Source of the DNA: Ottowia oryzae
GTDB lineage: Bacteria; Pseudomonadota; Gammaproteobacteria; Burkholderiales; Burkholderiaceae_C
DNA: 64,000 nt
Direction: 5' to 3'
Assembly: GCF_003008535.1 (NCBI RefSeq)
Contig: NZ_CP027666.1
Span: forward strand, 3,647,501 to 3,711,500
Part shown: positions 62,873 to 64,000 of the stretch, one piece after another
Layout of the letters: every line of letters starts with the position of its first letter
Numbering within the stretch: position 1 is the first letter of the stretch
Notes under the pieces: generated by a model
Seen by the model: the letters and a program-made list of their open reading frames with translations, nothing else
The model's database searches: none
Told to the model about the DNA's origin: nothing
Program-made: the position numbers and the translations under genes

Positions 62873-64000
62873 GTGCGCGATTCGGTTTCTGGCACCCGCG
62901 GCGGGCTGGCGCAGCGGCGCCATCATTGGCTGACCCTGGCCGCCGCCCTGGCGCTGCTGGGGAGCGCTGCGGCCCCCGCCCTGGCGCGCGGCTACGTGCC
63001 GCAGGGCCGCTGCGGCCCGCACGAGCGCGTGCAGATCGACACCGTGCCCGCCGGGCACTGCGTGGCGCTGGTCGCCGACGAGACGCAGGGCCTGGCCGCG
63101 CCGCGCCGCATTCTGGAAGTGACGCCGGGCCGCTTTTGGGTGATCGACATGGGCGCCAACTGGGTGCCCAAGCGCGGCCGCCTGCTGGAGCTGACGCTGC
63201 CGCCCGGCGCCGCGCGCGCCAAGGTGAGTACGCTGGCCGAAGGGTTGGACAGACCGCTGGGCCTGGCCAAGGGGCCGGACGGGCAGATCTGGATGGGCGA
63301 AGTGCATCAGGTATGGCGCACGCCCCTGCCCCCGCCCGGCCAACCGATCCGCCGCGAAGTGATGTTGCCCAACCTGCCGACCAGCGGCGCCCACCCCCTC
63401 AAGGAAATCGCCTTCGGCCCTGGCGACGCGCTGTACGTGAACATGGGCTCGGTCACCGACAGCTGCCGCAACGATGCGCAGCAGCAGCCCGTGCCCTGCC
63501 CCGAACTGGGCGGCACCCAGCCCAGGGCCGCCGTGTACCGCGCCCAGCTGGACCCGGCGCAGGGCTGGAAGGTCACGCGCTTTGAGCCCTTTGCCACCGG
63601 CCTGCGCAACTCGGTGGCATTGACGGTGTTGCCTAGCGGCGCCGTGCTGCAGGGCGAAAACTCGATTGACTACCCCGACGCCGCCCAGCCGCCTGAAAAA
63701 CTGAACCGCCTGCAAGCCGGGCGGCACTACGGCTGGCCCTACTGCGTGGGCAAGGGCATGGCGGCCCGTGGGTACGAAAAGCGCTACGACTGCGCGCAAG
63801 CCACGCCGCCAGCCCAGACCTGGCCCGCCCACGCCGCGCCGCTGCACCTGCTGCAAGGCACGGCTGGGTCGCCGTTTGCTGGCCAGTTGCTGGTGGCCTG
63901 GCATGGCCACCGGCCTGCCGGCCAGCGCGTGATGCGCGTGCCGATCCGCGCCGACGGCACGCCCACCGGCCCACCGCGCCCGGTGCTGGAAGGCTGGGCG
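62873..64000 (+). CDS. PQQ-dependent sugar dehydrogenase-like protein (3' end outside window)
   Basis: At least 376 aa, open to the window end. GTG 62873 with gggggag upstream; no ATG fits the frame. Signal peptide WLTLAAALALLGSAAAPALA, then a beta-propeller resembling soluble glucose/sorbosone dehydrogenases: LAEGLDRPLGLAKGPDGQIWMGE, FGPGDALYVNMGS, GLRNSVALTVLPSG, GENSIDY and LNRLQAGRHYGWPYC. Cys residues (RCGPHE, DSCRND, PCPE, PYCVG) suggest disulphides or a heme-free periplasmic fold. Divergent from msrP. Confidence 0.82.
   Translation, partial: MRDSVSGTRGGLAQRRHHWLTLAAALALLGSAAAPALARGYVPQGRCGPHERVQIDTVPAGHCVALVADETQGLAAPRRILEVTPGRFWVIDMGANWVPKRGRLLELTLPPGAARAKVSTLAEGLDRPLGLAKGPDGQIWMGEVHQVWRTPLPPPGQPIRREVMLPNLPTSGAHPLKEIAFGPGDALYVNMGSVTDSCRNDAQQQPVPCPELGGTQPRAAVYRAQLDPAQGWKVTRFEPFATGLRNSVALTVLPSGAVLQGENSIDYPDAAQPPEKLNRLQAGRHYGWPYCVGKGMAARGYEKRYDCAQATPPAQTWPAHAAPLHLLQGTAGSPFAGQLLVAWHGHRPAGQRVMRVPIRADGTPTGPPRPVLEGWA

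Overview
The window is GC-rich, gene-dense chromosomal DNA from a betaproteobacterium, most likely family Comamonadaceae (Acidovorax/Ottowia/Comamonas-like; the genus cannot be fixed from sequence alone). The call rests on gene order (fmdB-DUF502-aspS-...-nudB; ubiE/ubiJ/ubiB; hemA, prfA and prmC; mrcA opposite pilMNOPQ-...-aroK-aroB-dgt; cyaY opposite lptM-lysA, then msrQ/msrP) and on a short dispersed palindromic repeat containing GATAGCTGCCAGCGC, seen about 14 times here. There is no prophage, CRISPR array, rRNA or recognisable tRNA.

Layout. 1-5.1 kb (minus strand): an FmdB-like zinc ribbon protein, a DUF502 membrane protein, aspS, a YqjD/YqjE/YqjK-like envelope trio, nudB and the start of an endonuclease/exonuclease/phosphatase-family gene. 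5.3-11.3 kb (minus): a ubiquinone block (DUF971 protein, ubiE, Tim44-like protein, ubiJ-like, ubiB) ending in a sodium:solute symporter. 11.4-18.2 kb: an AI-2E/PerM-family permease (plus), a giant FAD/Fe-S oxidoreductase and serA (both minus). 18.3-25.2 kb (plus): a ugp glycerol-3-phosphate uptake cluster, ugpB-GNAT-ugpA-ugpE-orphan-ugpC-ugpQ, broken up by repeats and two unrelated small genes and preceded by a Pho-box-like triple direct repeat. 25.3-29.8 kb: a large MscS-type channel, a small membrane protein and hemA.

29.8-39.6 kb: an IS5-family element (with CTAG target duplication) and a minor-pilin operon (fimT, pilV, pilW, pilX, pilY1, pilE) sit between hemA and prfA, which are normally neighbours in related genomes. 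A 155-bp repeat (154/155 identical) flanks the whole hemA-to-prfA block. 40.8-49.2 kb: a BON lipoprotein, prmC, a methyltransferase, a DUF1415 protein, an MFS transporter, dgt, aroB and aroK. 49.4-56.0 kb (minus): the type IV pilus machine operon pilMNOPQ followed by an Ig-like lipoprotein of unknown role. 56.3-64 kb: mrcA (PBP1A), cyaY, lptM-lysA, msrQ, msrP and the start of a PQQ-type sugar dehydrogenase.

The strongest themes are type IV pili (assembly machine, secretin and a complete minor-pilin/PilY1 tip set in one window), phospholipid-derived glycerol-3-phosphate scavenging, quinone and tetrapyrrole biosynthesis, and unusually heavy decoration of 3' ends and intergenic gaps with at least three repeat families, two copies of which lie inside coding sequences. 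No complete novel system was found. The least explained items are the Ig-like lipoprotein at the end of the pil operon, the orphan gene inside the ugp cluster, and the repeats themselves.
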